From positions 124,001 to 188,000 of the forward strand of contig NZ_JAADJU010000003.1 of the NCBI RefSeq assembly GCF_012933545.1: DNA of 64,000 bases, written 5' to 3'. This stretch comes from Rouxiella aceris. GTDB lineage: Bacteria; Pseudomonadota; Gammaproteobacteria; Enterobacterales; Enterobacteriaceae. Under the pieces are notes generated by a model. That model had not been told where the DNA came from, did not search any database, and was given only the letters and a program-made list of their open reading frames with translations. Each line of letters begins with the position of its first letter. Within the stretch, counting starts at the first letter, position 1. The position numbers were made by a program, and so were the translations under genes. This document shows positions 1-9,788 of the stretch, piece after piece.

Positions 1-106
1 GCCAAGAGGATAGTGGTGCGATGGTTATGCGGGGAGGGGAGATTAAGGTCAGGGGGGCGTCTGTTATCTTGCAGATGAAGGCAACCCGTTAAGCCTGTTC
101 AAACAG

Positions 107-136
107 AAAAGGGGAAAACAGTCACCTGTTTTCCCC
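107..136 (-). terminator. Rho-independent terminator of the PTS operon
   Basis: A perfect 11-bp stem (GGGGAAAACAG at 111-121 with its complement at 126-136) closes a 4-nt loop. On the minus strand it is followed by four T residues (107-110). It lies 13 bp past the stop of the PTS IID gene and should end that transcript. Positions 1-106 show no recognisable gene. Confidence 0.8.
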
Positions 137-148
137 CCTTAGGATTAT

Positions 149-1009
149 TTACGCCAGGAAACCGGCCCAATAACCAAAGATACCGATAACAAATATCACC
201 ATAATCATCAGCAGCGCATTGACTTTTTTACGCAGCAGTTTGGCGACAAACAGCGTCAGCAGCAGCGGTAACATGCCCGGTAATAGCTGATTTAATATAC
301 CCTGTACGGTAGTCACGACCACCTGGCCATCGGCACCGGTAATACGCGAAACCACAATAGGTACATTAATAGTGGTCCATTTACAGACCAGCGCCCCCAT
401 AATAAATAGCCCAAGGATTGAGGCGGATTCAGTCAGTTTCTGAATACGATTGCCGCCGAGATCGGCCAATATTTCACGTCCTTTCTCGTAGCCATATTTC
501 AGACCAAAATATTTTACCGGCAAGCGGATGGCGTTAAATGCCAGAAAGAAAAACAGCGGACCGAGGATACTGCCATTAAGTGCCAGTGAGGCCCCTAACG
601 CCGCCAGTACCGGGCGAATAGTACCCCAGAAAATCGGGTCGCCGACGCCGGCAAAAGGTCCCATCAAGCCGACTTTTACGCCGCTGATACTGCTGCCATC
701 AATATTGGCACCATTGGCTTTTTCTTCTTCCATCGCCCCGGTAACCCCTAAAATAGGCGCGCTGCAAAAAGGTTGGGTATTAAACCATTCCAGGTGGCGT
801 TTCAGCGCTTCATTACGTTCTGCGCCTGGGCCATATAAACGTTTAATGGCCGGGATCATAATGAAACAGTAGCCCATTGCCTGTACACGTTCGAAGTTAA
901 ATGAACCCAACAGGAAATTTGAGCGAATGAACATATTAAAAATATCGCCTTTGGTAAGCTTTTTTTCATTCGAGCTAACGGATTGCGTAGTCATCAGATT
1001 ATCCTTCAT
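149..1009 (-). CDS. PTS mannose-family transporter subunit IID
   Basis: This 286-residue membrane protein is the IID subunit of a mannose/fructose/sorbose-type phosphotransferase permease. It forms the sugar channel with IIC in the inner membrane. The family signature is visible: an N-terminal stretch LGSFNFERVQAMGYCFIMIP, the region GVKVGLMGPFAGVGDPIFWGT near residues 110-130, and hydrophobic C-terminal segments. Its start overlaps the IIC stop by one base, so translation is probably coupled. It is the last gene of the IIA-IIB-IIC-IID operon. The substrate cannot be read from the sequence. No deaminase, aldolase or isomerase gene is linked within the window, so a glucosaminate- or fructoselysine-type assignment is not supported. 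Confidence 0.93.
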   Translation of the reverse strand: MKDNLMTTQSVSSNEKKLTKGDIFNMFIRSNFLLGSFNFERVQAMGYCFIMIPAIKRLYGPGAERNEALKRHLEWFNTQPFCSAPILGVTGAMEEEKANGANIDGSSISGVKVGLMGPFAGVGDPIFWGTIRPVLAALGASLALNGSILGPLFFFLAFNAIRLPVKYFGLKYGYEKGREILADLGGNRIQKLTESASILGLFIMGALVCKWTTINVPIVVSRITGADGQVVVTTVQGILNQLLPGMLPLLLTLFVAKLLRKKVNALLMIMVIFVIGIFGYWAGFLA

Positions 1010-1815
1010 TATGCGTCCAAGTCATCTTCGTCATTTACTGCAACCTGGCTGTGAGCACCAGCAGGGGCGGCAACGGCGGCTTTCGGTTGGTATTTCGGAT
1101 TAAGTTGCATATACAACAAGGCACCCACTAACCCCATACCGCCGAGACCTACCAGGTTAAAGCTGGTAAATGCCGCCATCAGGAAACCGGCAAAGAAGAA
1201 CGGCATCAGATATTTAACGCTCATCATATTGATAACCATCGCATACCCCACCACCACAATAATGCCACCGCCGATTTGCAGGCCATGGGTTACCACGGAA
1301 GGAATACCGTTTAACATTACCTGCACGGAATCGACGCTCATCATCACGACGACAAAGGTCGGGATCATCACGCGCAGCGCCTGGAAGCACAGGGCGGTAA
1401 TATGCATTATCTCAATGCCCCGCATATTGCCCGCTTCCGCGTAAGCGTCGGCGCGGTGGATCAAAAACACCGTAGTCGTGCGCACAAAAATGGTCAGTGC
1501 CTGTCCGGCGGCGGCTAACGCCACGGCAATGGCAATACCTTCCCCTACGCCCTGATGGGTATTAATCACCAGAATGGTCGAGATCACCGAGGCAATAGCG
1601 GTATCAGGGGCCATGGCCAGACCGACGTTCATCCAGCCCAGCGCCATCATTTCCAGAGTACCGCCGAGAATGACACCGGTGGTAATATCACCCAGCACCC
1701 AACCTACCAGGCTACAGGCCACCAGCGGACGGTGAGTCTGGCCTTCATCAAGCACACTGCCCATGCCGGTAATGGCGGCAATCAGCAGTAATAATACAAT
1801 TTGCAACGTAGTCAT
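1009..1815 (-). CDS. PTS mannose-family transporter subunit IIC
   Basis: This 268-residue polytopic protein is the IIC channel subunit of the mannose-type PTS. It has about seven or eight hydrophobic helices. Family-typical stretches are the N-terminal SVLDEGQTHRPLVACSLVGW with the following ILGGTLEMMALGW, and GLGGMGLVGALLYMQLNPKY near the C-terminus. An alanine- and acid-rich tail ends in NDEDDLDA. The gene sits 11 bp after the IIB stop and overlaps the IID start by one base. Transport specificity resides largely in IIC and IID and cannot be assigned here. Confidence 0.93.
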   Translation of the reverse strand: MTTLQIVLLLLIAAITGMGSVLDEGQTHRPLVACSLVGWVLGDITTGVILGGTLEMMALGWMNVGLAMAPDTAIASVISTILVINTHQGVGEGIAIAVALAAAGQALTIFVRTTTVFLIHRADAYAEAGNMRGIEIMHITALCFQALRVMIPTFVVVMMSVDSVQVMLNGIPSVVTHGLQIGGGIIVVVGYAMVINMMSVKYLMPFFFAGFLMAAFTSFNLVGLGGMGLVGALLYMQLNPKYQPKAAVAAPAGAHSQVAVNDEDDLDA

Positions 1816-1826
1816 AATGTCCTCGG

Positions 1827-2303
1827 TTATTTCAGCTTAGTCATAAAATCGACCGCAGAATCTGAAGGTAACTGGCGCAATTCCTGCCGGATACCCAATG
1901 CCTGTAATGCCTTGAACGCCGCGATATCATCTGCCGTGACGCTGACGGACTTGGTCACCTGCTCGCGATCGTTTTCAAAGCGCATGCCGCCGACGTTGAC
2001 GCTGTCAATCTTGACCCCGCCTTCAATCAGTCGCAGTACATCACGCGGTTTTTCAAACAGTAAAAAGGCACTGACGCCTTCGTAGCGTGGGCTGTGGTAG
2101 GCCTTGATCATTTTTTCTACCGACACCACATTGGCGGTCATGCTTGAAGGGGCAACGGAAATCAGCAGTGATTTACGTAACTCATCTGCGGCTACGGCAT
2201 CCGAGACCACAATCAGGCGCTCAGCGGGGTACTCTTTAACCCAACGCGTGACGACCTGGCCATGAATAAAACGGTCGTCAATGCGAGCTAATAAAATGTT
2301 CAT
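1827..2303 (-). CDS. PTS mannose-family phosphotransfer subunit IIB
   Basis: This 158-residue cytoplasmic protein passes phosphate from IIA to the incoming sugar. The active-site motif DDRFIHGQVVTRW is intact, with phosphorylatable His at residue 14. The length (about 160 residues) is normal for the mannose family. The upstream IIA stop overlaps its start by one base. IIA and IIB are separate proteins here, unlike the fused E. coli ManX. Confidence 0.93.
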   Translation of the reverse strand: MNILLARIDDRFIHGQVVTRWVKEYPAERLIVVSDAVAADELRKSLLISVAPSSMTANVVSVEKMIKAYHSPRYEGVSAFLLFEKPRDVLRLIEGGVKIDSVNVGGMRFENDREQVTKSVSVTADDIAAFKALQALGIRQELRQLPSDSAVDFMTKLK

Positions 2304-2731
2304 TAAAGTTCCTCTTCGGCATTATTATTTTTTAAACTTTGCTTGAGTGACTTAACGCCTTCTCTTGCCATATCTTTCGAAATTTCAATCAGCTGATCGA
2401 AATCCTCCGTACCCTCCCGCTCCAAAAACACATTAACCAGCATCGGAACATTGACCCCCGTGACCACGTCCCAGTTTTCTTTTTTTATCGCCAGCAAACT
2501 TGCGGCATTGAATGGACTGCCCGCATAGATATCGACCAAAAACATCAGGCCATCGCGCAGATCCATTTGCTGGACGGCCTGTTCAAATTTTGTTACCAGG
2601 CTATCGACGTTCTCGCCGGGAAAAAAAGAGATGGCACAGACATTCTCCTGATGGCCGACAATCATCTGGGTGGTATCTAAAAGAGGTTGTGCCGCTGCAC
2701 CGTGAGTCGCAATGATGATTGCTGTATTCAT
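2303..2731 (-). CDS. PTS mannose-family phosphotransfer subunit IIA
   Basis: This 142-residue cytoplasmic IIA protein accepts phosphate from HPr. The N-terminus IIIATHG carries the expected active-site His at residue 10. A central stretch MFLVDIYAGSPFNAAS is typical of the family. It is the first gene of the operon, about 90 bp downstream of a sigma-54 promoter. Unphosphorylated or phosphorylated IIA/IIB components of such systems usually also signal to the cognate LevR-type activator, which is encoded just upstream. Confidence 0.93.
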   Translation of the reverse strand: MNTAIIIATHGAAAQPLLDTTQMIVGHQENVCAISFFPGENVDSLVTKFEQAVQQMDLRDGLMFLVDIYAGSPFNAASLLAIKKENWDVVTGVNVPMLVNVFLEREGTEDFDQLIEISKDMAREGVKSLKQSLKNNNAEEEL

Positions 2732-2833
2732 CGCCGTAGATTCCTTTTCTAATATTTTTGGTTGTAGACCTGATTAATGTTGGGATGATTTTTTCGCCAC
2801 TGATCAACAGGTATTGCTATTGCTAATAACAGA

Positions 2834-2848
2834 GCAAGGGCTGTGCCA
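2834..2848 (-). promoter_or_regulatory. Sigma-54 (-24/-12) promoter of the PTS operon
   Basis: Read on the minus strand, the sequence is TGGCACA-N4-TTGC, preceded by T and followed by T. This matches the RpoN consensus TGGCACG-N4-TTGC at all but one position with exact spacing. It is about 90 bp upstream of the IIA start. The neighbouring gene encodes a sigma-54 activator with an intact GAFTGA motif, which supports the call. Confidence 0.88.
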
Positions 2849-2930
2849 ATTTACTGTATTAAAAATGGTGTAAGGCTGGAGGGCTTGTGAAATGCGGGAT
2901 GGTGGCCGAAAATTATTTTTTAGAAATATT

Positions 2931-2955
2931 CAGTGTATTATGTATTGATACACTG
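2931..2955. promoter_or_regulatory. Probable activator site 1 (UAS) for the LevR-type regulator
   Basis: An inverted repeat with 8-bp arms (CAGTGTAT and ATACACTG) around a 9-bp spacer. It lies about 95 bp upstream of the sigma-54 promoter, a typical enhancer distance. It shares the half-site GTGTAT/ATACAC with the second palindrome at 2983-3016. Confidence 0.7.
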
Positions 2956-2982
2956 CTGCGGATGGATTGAAATGCGCAAGAC

Positions 2983-3016
2983 GGAGTGTATTAATTTATT
3001 ATCATTAATACACTCC
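2983..3016. promoter_or_regulatory. Probable activator site 2 (UAS) for the LevR-type regulator
   Basis: A perfect inverted repeat with 13-bp arms (GGAGTGTATTAAT and its complement) around an 8-bp spacer. It carries the same GTGTAT half-sites as the palindrome at 2931-2955, centre to centre about 56 bp away. It could also form a hairpin after the regulator gene, but it lacks a T-tract. Binding-site pairing with site 1 is the better explanation. Confidence 0.7.
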
Positions 3017-3130
3017 GGGTGGCTGAAGCTATTTGTTGATTATTTGTTCGTGCGGAAGTGAGGTATTAAGTGATGGCGATCACGTTAAAATAAAATAATC
3101 GACAACGGATAATTAATTATGAGATTAATA

Positions 3131-6004
3131 TCACAATAATTCATCCTGAGGTTCAATAGAGCGCATTGATAATTCCTTGACCATTTCCAAAATGCAGCTC
3201 AGTTCATCGTCATCCAGGGTAATTGCCAGCTTTTTCTGGAAAGAGTGGGCAATACGCTGATAAACACCCAGCTTAAGTTGATCGGCGTCGCTTAATGTCC
3301 CGCTATAGGTCAGACCGTTATGTTGCACCATACGCTCAAGGGCGGTGCCAATATGCACACAGAGACTGACCTTCATGCCGTTATCAAAGGGATGTCCCTC
3401 AACACTTTCCAGCTCACTGATAAATTCCAGCACCAGATCGACCACTTTTTTCGGGTTCAGGTAGGTCAGAAACTCGTTCATACTCTCTTCGCTGATCTTG
3501 CGCACCATGGCATGGGGACGTACCAGCGGCTGATACAAATGATTGCCCTGTACCAGTAAAGTAAACTGCGCTTCACCATCGCTGGAGAACAGCGCTTCCA
3601 GTGGCAGAAAGGGCACGTCGATTTTAGGGTCGGCAATCCCCAGCGACATAATAAAATCATAGCGTTTAAGCAGGCTTTCGCGTTGGTTATCCACTTCGCC
3701 CAGTGGCATGGCAATCACATTGACATCGCTGCGTCCCATACTCTGCAGCATGCCATCGACAAAGACTTTCAGTTTTTCGGCGGTGCCCTGTCCGGTGGAG
3801 CAAACGCTGAGAATCGCTTTTATCTTTTGGCATAGTTGCGAGGTGTCTTGCTGTTGGGTGGTTTTCTGGTAGCTGCCATAGCCTTTAAAATCACACAGCG
3901 AAAAGTAAATATCGTCCAGCTCCATGCCCATCACCGCCGACTTTCTTACCGCCTCAATCACCGTCGGTGTGGATACCATGGTCAAGGTGCGTACCGGAAT
4001 ACCGGTCTCCTGCATAATGATATCGCCAAACCCCAGCAGCGACCCCATATCCACCAGCAGCAGTACCCCTTTGCCGCGATCCAGTTCTTTAATACGTTGA
4101 CGCATCTGGTCGAGAACCAGTTTCGGACTGAGATCCAGCGGCATATCAATACTGTCGATATTGCCTTCGCCCAGCAGTTTATGCGCCACATTGGCCATCG
4201 AGCTGGCGGTGCTGCTACCGTGCATCGCCACCAGCACCGCCACCCGTTCCTCTTGCTGGGTTTTCAGCAGGGAGCCAATCAGCAGGGTCAGATAGATCAC
4301 TTCCATATCCGGCACGTTAATGGCAAATTTCTCTTCAATCTGCTGCTTAAGCGCCAGCGCCACGCTATGTTCACGGGCGCGGCCCTCGAGGGCGTCATCG
4401 ATATTGGCATAGGAAAGCGGATGGTGGTTTTTGATCCGTTCCAGAAAGGCGGTCAAATGCAAACTGAACGCCAGTAAAAAACGCTCGGTCAGCCGTTGAT
4501 TCAGCTCCCGCTCGGTGAGTTCTTTCATTTGCTGGGCAAAGCGCAGAATGTCCTCATTGACCAGTTTGAGAATGTTTTCCTGTAACTTGTTGCTGTTTTG
4601 AAATTTCAGGTAAAAGCTGTTGAGATGAATATTAATATCCAGGGTGATAAAGCGGATGATCTCTTGCTGGGAAAGGCCGCGTTCCTGCATAAAGGCCACT
4701 TTGCCTTCAATAATGCTGTAGAGGTTAAAAGAGGGTTCGTACTGATCGGCCTCTTGCAGCGCAGGAGAGATATCTTCCGGACGCACCAGCAGAAAAGGTT
4801 CCAGGCGGTCGGTAATTTGCTGCATCACATCGCGGCGGCCGCTGAGATGGAAAAATCCATCTTTAATCTCGCCCGGTAAATCACGAAAAGTAATATCAAT
4901 AATATCCTGATGCAGACAATGCAAAAAGCCGTTGGCGCAGACCAGCTGCACATTGGATTTCATCTGCCCGATATTGCCAAAAGCCGTATTGCCCATCAGC
5001 GCTTTCATTGCTTCGGCATCAATCTTAATCGGCTTTTGAATGCGGTGGGCTTCTTTATTCAATAAGAACTTCAGTAGCTCGATTTTTTCCTGGGTGGTGC
5101 GCTCTTCAAAGGAGGGAAGGTTGATAATAATCGGGATACGGCGCACAAAGGTTTTAAGCAGCGACGATTCTGGATCTTCGGTAGTGGCACCGGTCAAGAG
5201 TACGTTAGCGGTCTGCTTGCGCTCGGTCTCCCCCAGGCGGCTGTAAGTACCGGTATCCATAAAATAAAATATCATCTCTTGCCCTTCCGGCGGCAAGCGA
5301 TGGATCTCATCAAGGAACAACATCCCGCCATTGGCTTTTTGCAATAGCCCGCTTTTATCGCTATCCGCGCCGGTAAAGGCCCCTTTTACATAGCCAAAGA
5401 TATGCGCCATCAGTAACTGCGGGTTCATGGCGTAATCTGCGCAGTTAAAAATAATAAAGGGTGTCTGTTCGGCAAAACGACCGGCAAAGCGAGCGTAATT
5501 AAACATCACCGAGGCGAACATACTTTTACCGACCCCGGTCTGTCCGGTGATCAGCGTATGTAACCCGGAAGGGGGATAGAGTACCGCCGCCTTGGCTTGC
5601 TCGACCTGATTTTTCAGGCTGCCATCGGCGCCAATCAGGCTGTGAAAGGGATTATTGACCGCGCCGGTTGCAGCGGGCGTCGGGCTTGCCGCAATGGGTT
5701 GTAGGTTTTGCGGGGCCAGTGCAGTAAGCACCTCGAGACTATCGTACTCCACCCGTGACAGGCTAACGCCGAGCCAGTGTTCGACACTGGCTTTTGGCAA
5801 ATAGCCGACCGGTCGTCCTTTAACCTTGATGATCCGCTCGGCGCGCAGCAGGTTGTTTAACTCGAAGCTGACGTTATTGCGTAAAATGGCTAACTCTTCG
5901 GCGATCTCCTGGGTTGTGAATCCGCCTCTCTGGCAAACCGATCCCCACGCCATCTGGCCGCTACGCTCAAACATCCATGCATAAATTTTGTCGATCCGCT
6001 TCAT
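3131..6004 (-). CDS. LevR-type sigma-54-dependent PTS regulator
   Basis: This is a transcriptional activator of about 957 residues that switches on sigma-54 promoters of PTS operons. Domains in order: an N-terminal helix-turn-helix; an AAA+ domain with Walker A GQTGVGKS, the sigma-54 contact motif GAFTGA and Walker B MLFLDEIHRLP; a first PRD; an EIIA-Man-like domain (VAMHGSS with a His); an EIIB-like domain (VCSTGQGTAEKL with a Cys); and a second PRD near the C-terminus (SLCVHIGTALERM). The ATG at 6004 is preferred because an AGG lies 7 nt upstream and the family starts with MKRIDKIY. An in-frame GTG at 6046 has no usable ribosome site. It presumably controls the PTS operon downstream. Confidence 0.92.
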   Translation of the reverse strand: MKRIDKIYAWMFERSGQMAWGSVCQRGGFTTQEIAEELAILRNNVSFELNNLLRAERIIKVKGRPVGYLPKASVEHWLGVSLSRVEYDSLEVLTALAPQNLQPIAASPTPAATGAVNNPFHSLIGADGSLKNQVEQAKAAVLYPPSGLHTLITGQTGVGKSMFASVMFNYARFAGRFAEQTPFIIFNCADYAMNPQLLMAHIFGYVKGAFTGADSDKSGLLQKANGGMLFLDEIHRLPPEGQEMIFYFMDTGTYSRLGETERKQTANVLLTGATTEDPESSLLKTFVRRIPIIINLPSFEERTTQEKIELLKFLLNKEAHRIQKPIKIDAEAMKALMGNTAFGNIGQMKSNVQLVCANGFLHCLHQDIIDITFRDLPGEIKDGFFHLSGRRDVMQQITDRLEPFLLVRPEDISPALQEADQYEPSFNLYSIIEGKVAFMQERGLSQQEIIRFITLDINIHLNSFYLKFQNSNKLQENILKLVNEDILRFAQQMKELTERELNQRLTERFLLAFSLHLTAFLERIKNHHPLSYANIDDALEGRAREHSVALALKQQIEEKFAINVPDMEVIYLTLLIGSLLKTQQEERVAVLVAMHGSSTASSMANVAHKLLGEGNIDSIDMPLDLSPKLVLDQMRQRIKELDRGKGVLLLVDMGSLLGFGDIIMQETGIPVRTLTMVSTPTVIEAVRKSAVMGMELDDIYFSLCDFKGYGSYQKTTQQQDTSQLCQKIKAILSVCSTGQGTAEKLKVFVDGMLQSMGRSDVNVIAMPLGEVDNQRESLLKRYDFIMSLGIADPKIDVPFLPLEALFSSDGEAQFTLLVQGNHLYQPLVRPHAMVRKISEESMNEFLTYLNPKKVVDLVLEFISELESVEGHPFDNGMKVSLCVHIGTALERMVQHNGLTYSGTLSDADQLKLGVYQRIAHSFQKKLAITLDDDELSCILEMVKELSMRSIEPQDELL

Positions 6005-6286
6005 CTGATGACCTGCTGTGGTTTGCCATATTCGGTTTGCCCGCACACCTTGAGCTCACCGTGGTCCCGGGGGACAGTGCAAACAGCATAATCAACAGTG
6101 ATCTTGAGGAGAGTTGTAGAAACCGTAATTCTTAAAATTATTTAAATACATAAAAAGCACTATCTGCACCAGAGATCAAGCACCAAGGTCTAACAACTTG
6201 ATTTACATTTGAATTGGCAAATAAATAGCGCATTTTATGTTGGCAACGGTGCCGGTTAGTGGGCGATGACAGGCAGGCGCACGACC

Positions 6287-7933
6287 TTACCGCCGCGCTA
6301 GATGCTGTTGCTGAACAGCCATTAACGGCAACGCCTGGATCAACTGCCGGGTCCAGGCATGGGCCGGGCGATGGAAAACATCATCCACCTCGCCGTGCTC
6401 TACCACACTGCCATCTTTCATCACTACTACCCGATCCGCCAGATGATGCACGACCCCTAAATCGTGGGAGATAAACAGCAGCGCCGTGCGGTGTTCCGCC
6501 TGCATTTCCGCCAGTAAATCCAGCACCTGCGCCTGAATGGAAACATCGAGGGCGCTAACTGGCTCATCGGCAACCAGCAACGCCGGGTTAGGGGCAAAAG
6601 CGCGAGCAATGGCTATGCGCTGGCGCTGCCCGCCGGATAAGTCACGGGGATAGCGCTGCAGAAAAGCCGCACCCAACTGCACTTCCTCAAGTAACTGACG
6701 GATGCGTTTTTTGCGCTCATCGCCAAAAATGCCCACGCTGTCCAGACTTTCGCCGATGATTTTCTCGACGTTGTAACGCGGGTCAAAGGAGCTAAGGGGA
6801 TCCTGGGCAATTAACTGAATCCCCCGGCGCTGCAGCCGACGTCGGGATTCCGGTTGCTGGCTCCAGCGCTGCCCCTGAATGGTAATAGTGCCGGAATGGG
6901 GTTCGGTCAGTCCGAGCACCATGCGCGCCACTGTGGTTTTGCCTGAACCAGATTCACCGACAACCCCCAGAGTTTCACCGGCGCAGAGTGTAAAACTGAC
7001 GTGGTTGACTACCCTTTTATCGGCATAGTCTTTACACAGATTACTGGCTTCCAGCACAGGTACAGACCGCGAGATATTTTTTGCCGGTAGCGGTGTGCCG
7101 CGTTGGCCGGACAGCTTCAACCCGCGAGTCGCCGGGCTGGGTACCGCTGCCAGCAGTTGCTGGCTATAAGGATGTTCCGGGGCGTGCAGCAGTTTTTCTG
7201 CCGTGCCTTCTTCCACCACTTTGCCCTGATGCATCACCAGAATACGATCCGCCAGTTGGCCGACTACCGCCAAATCATGACTGATCAGCAGCAGGCTTTC
7301 ACCCCGATCCCGCCGCTGTTGCAGCAAATCGAGGATCTGTTTTTGCACTGTCATATCCAGCGCCGTCGTCGGTTCATCGGCGATCAGCAGCGTCGGATTG
7401 GCCGCCAGGGCCGTAGCGATCAGCACCCGCTGGCGTAGCCCGCCGGAGAGCTGATGCGGGTAGGCAGTCAGCCGCTTTTCCGCATCGGCAATGCCAACGG
7501 ATTTAAGCAGCGCCAGGGTGCGATTTTTTACGCTCTGTCGATCAGGCAAAGCTGCCTGCGCCGCGAAATTGGCGGTTAGCGCATCATGCAGCTGTTGCCC
7601 GACCTGCCGCAAGGGATCGAGGGAGACCAGCGCATCCTGCAATACATAGCCAATCTGACTACCGCGAATTTTGCGCCAGCGGCCCTGGTTGGCGGCGAGC
7701 ATATCCTCGCCGTCAATCATAAAACGGTCGGCGGTGATACGCGCTTTTGCATCCTGCAACCCCAGCAGGCAGCGCGCCGTTACCGTTTTGCCCGAGCCAG
7801 ATTCGCCGACCAATGCAATAGATTCACCACGTCTGAGCTGCAGATTAAGGCCGCTGACCGCAGTTTTTTCGCCATCCGCAGCAGGGAAATGGATCGACAG
7901 GTTACGAATATCAATAAAAAGTGCGTTGCTCAT
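6287..7933 (-). CDS. Dpp/Opp-type ABC importer, fused double ATPase (system 1)
   Basis: This 548-residue protein holds two complete ABC ATPase domains in tandem, equivalent to DppD and DppF joined, as in GsiA or YejF. Each half has a Walker A (GESGSGKT), an ABC signature (LSGGLRQR in the first, LSGGQRQR in the second) and a Walker B followed by DEP. It energises the two permeases encoded directly upstream, with a 4-bp overlap with the first. It is the last gene of the SBP-permease-permease-ATPase operon. Substrates of the family are di- and oligopeptides, glutathione, nickel chelates and similar compounds. Confidence 0.93.
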   Translation of the reverse strand: MSNALFIDIRNLSIHFPAADGEKTAVSGLNLQLRRGESIALVGESGSGKTVTARCLLGLQDAKARITADRFMIDGEDMLAANQGRWRKIRGSQIGYVLQDALVSLDPLRQVGQQLHDALTANFAAQAALPDRQSVKNRTLALLKSVGIADAEKRLTAYPHQLSGGLRQRVLIATALAANPTLLIADEPTTALDMTVQKQILDLLQQRRDRGESLLLISHDLAVVGQLADRILVMHQGKVVEEGTAEKLLHAPEHPYSQQLLAAVPSPATRGLKLSGQRGTPLPAKNISRSVPVLEASNLCKDYADKRVVNHVSFTLCAGETLGVVGESGSGKTTVARMVLGLTEPHSGTITIQGQRWSQQPESRRRLQRRGIQLIAQDPLSSFDPRYNVEKIIGESLDSVGIFGDERKKRIRQLLEEVQLGAAFLQRYPRDLSGGQRQRIAIARAFAPNPALLVADEPVSALDVSIQAQVLDLLAEMQAEHRTALLFISHDLGVVHHLADRVVVMKDGSVVEHGEVDDVFHRPAHAWTRQLIQALPLMAVQQQHLARR

Positions 7934-8769
7934 GGCTGTTTTCCTTCAAAGGTCGCCTGCCAGTAACGGCCAAGGGTATTGACCGCCACCACCGTCAGCG
8001 TGATGGCAATACCCGGCCAGACGCCAATCCACCAGGCGTTACGCAGATAATTGCGGCCTTCGGCCAGCATCAGCCCCCATTCCGCGGTCGGCGGCTGCGG
8101 TCCCATACCGAGAAAACTTAACCCGGCGGTACCAATAATCGCCGTACCCAGTCCAAGGGTGGCCAGTATCGGAACCTGGGCAATGGCATGAGGAAGCACG
8201 TGGCGCCACACCAAAATGTGGCGTTTAAGGCCGAAAGTGCGTGCCTGTTCGACATAACCCGAGGACATCACTACAAAAGTTTGTGCTCTGACCACGCGGG
8301 TAAAACGCGGCACAGAAGCCACGCCAAGGGCAAAAATCAGATTGATGGTGCCAGGGCCGGTAAAGGCAATCAGCATCAGGGCCAGCAGCAGATCGGGGAA
8401 GGCCGAGACCACATCGACGGCGCGGCCGATTAACTCATCCAGCGGACCTTTAAACAGACCGGCAAGCAAGCCGAGCAAACTACCAAGGCTGACCGCCACG
8501 GTCATTGCGGCCAGACTGATCAACAAGGAGTAACGGCTACCATAAATAATTCGCGTCAACACATCACGACCCAGCTGATCGGTGCCCAGCCAGTGGGCCG
8601 CACAGGGCGCTAACTGCGCATTAATCGGGTCAGCACTGAGCGGATCATAGGGGGTCAGCCAAGTGGGGAAAATCACCGCCAGCATCAACAGCAACAGAAA
8701 AACCACTGCCAGCGAGTATCCCAGGGAAAAGCGGCGTTGCCAGCCAACGGCGGCAAGGAGATAACTCAT
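7930..8769 (-). CDS. Dpp-type ABC importer permease, DppC-like (system 1)
   Basis: This 279-residue inner-membrane permease belongs to the DppC/OppC/GsiD group. It has an N-terminal membrane helix, the typical segment HWLGTDQLGRDVLTRIIYGSR near residue 60, and the EAA-loop region with GTAGLSFLGMGPQPPTAEWG near residue 215. It overlaps both neighbours by 4 bp, so the operon is tightly coupled. It pairs with the DppB-like permease at 8766-9752. Confidence 0.93.
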   Translation of the reverse strand: MSYLLAAVGWQRRFSLGYSLAVVFLLLLMLAVIFPTWLTPYDPLSADPINAQLAPCAAHWLGTDQLGRDVLTRIIYGSRYSLLISLAAMTVAVSLGSLLGLLAGLFKGPLDELIGRAVDVVSAFPDLLLALMLIAFTGPGTINLIFALGVASVPRFTRVVRAQTFVVMSSGYVEQARTFGLKRHILVWRHVLPHAIAQVPILATLGLGTAIIGTAGLSFLGMGPQPPTAEWGLMLAEGRNYLRNAWWIGVWPGIAITLTVVAVNTLGRYWQATFEGKQP

Positions 8770-9752
8770 GCGTTTTCCTCCGCAGAGTTATCGCGCAGAC
8801 GCGGGTCGATAAACAGATAGAGAATATCAACCAGCGTACTCAGTACCACATACACCAGCGCGGAGAAAATGGCGACCGCCAGCACCACCGGCAGATCTTT
8901 GCCCAGCACCGCATCAACGGTGATTTTACCCAGGCCGGGACGGCCAAATACCTGCTCGGTGATCACCGCGCCGCTAAGCAGGCCACCGATCAGCCAGCCG
9001 GTCAGGGTAATGGCCGGCAGGGCGGCATGGCGCAGCGCATGACGCAAACGGATAGTGGTATTGCCCAGACCCCAGGCGCGTAGGGTCAGTACAAAAGGCT
9101 GATCGAGGGCATCTTCCAGACCCCGGCGCAGCACTTGCGCCACCACTGCACCTTGAGAGATGCCGAGAGACAACGCCGGAAGCACCAGCGAAGAAAAACT
9201 GCGATCCCCGGCCACCGGAAACCAGCGCAGGGTAAAGCTGAAGACAAACAGCAGCACAATCCCCAGCCAGAACGACGGCGTTGAAGCCAGCACCAGTTCA
9301 ACGGAACCGGCGATGCGCTGACCCCAGCGGCGATGGGCGGTGCTGACTGCCATCACTACGGCAAAAATCAGGCTGATTGCCAGCGCCAGTCCGGTCAGTT
9401 TCAGCGTCGGCCACAGTTGTGACAAAACCAGCGTGCTGACGTCGCTATTAAGCAGATAAGAACGCCCAAAATCACCGTGCAACAGCCGCCATAAATAGTG
9501 CAGATACTGTAAATATAACGGTTGATCCAGCCCCCATTCGGCACGAATAGCCGCTTCAATGGCCGCGGTATGTACCTGTTCCCCCATCAGTAAACTGACA
9601 ATATCCCCCGGTGCCAGATAGACGCTGATAAAAGACAGCGTGACCGCTGCCCAAAGGACCAGCACACCGCTTAACAGCCTTCGGGTGACCTGCCATCGCC
9701 ATAACGATTTCGTTTTGGGCCGCCGTGGCGCAGCCAATGTGTCAACCGACAT
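8766..9752 (-). CDS. Dpp-type ABC importer permease, DppB-like (system 1)
   Basis: This 328-residue permease of the DppB/OppB/GsiC group has about six membrane helices. The EAA region (RHALRHAALPAITLTGWLIGGLLSG) and the following VITEQVFGRPGLG are characteristic. A charged leader of about 25 residues, including RRPKTKSLWRWQVTRR, precedes the first helix. It lies 36 bp downstream of the solute-binding protein gene and overlaps the next permease by 4 bp. Confidence 0.93.
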   Translation of the reverse strand: MSVDTLAAPRRPKTKSLWRWQVTRRLLSGVLVLWAAVTLSFISVYLAPGDIVSLLMGEQVHTAAIEAAIRAEWGLDQPLYLQYLHYLWRLLHGDFGRSYLLNSDVSTLVLSQLWPTLKLTGLALAISLIFAVVMAVSTAHRRWGQRIAGSVELVLASTPSFWLGIVLLFVFSFTLRWFPVAGDRSFSSLVLPALSLGISQGAVVAQVLRRGLEDALDQPFVLTLRAWGLGNTTIRLRHALRHAALPAITLTGWLIGGLLSGAVITEQVFGRPGLGKITVDAVLGKDLPVVLAVAIFSALVYVVLSTLVDILYLFIDPRLRDNSAEENA

Positions 9753-9788
9753 GATATTGTCCCTCGCGGTAAGTAGATGGTGGCTGAA

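Noticed and set aside
2983-3016. Terminator of the LevR-type regulator gene
   Set aside because: Strong stem but no T-tract, and it shares half-sites with a second palindrome at enhancer distance, so an activator site fits better.
3836-4477. 213-codon plus-strand frame opposite the LevR regulator
   Set aside because: His/Gln-rich composition of an antisense shadow; the minus-strand frame has full domain motifs.
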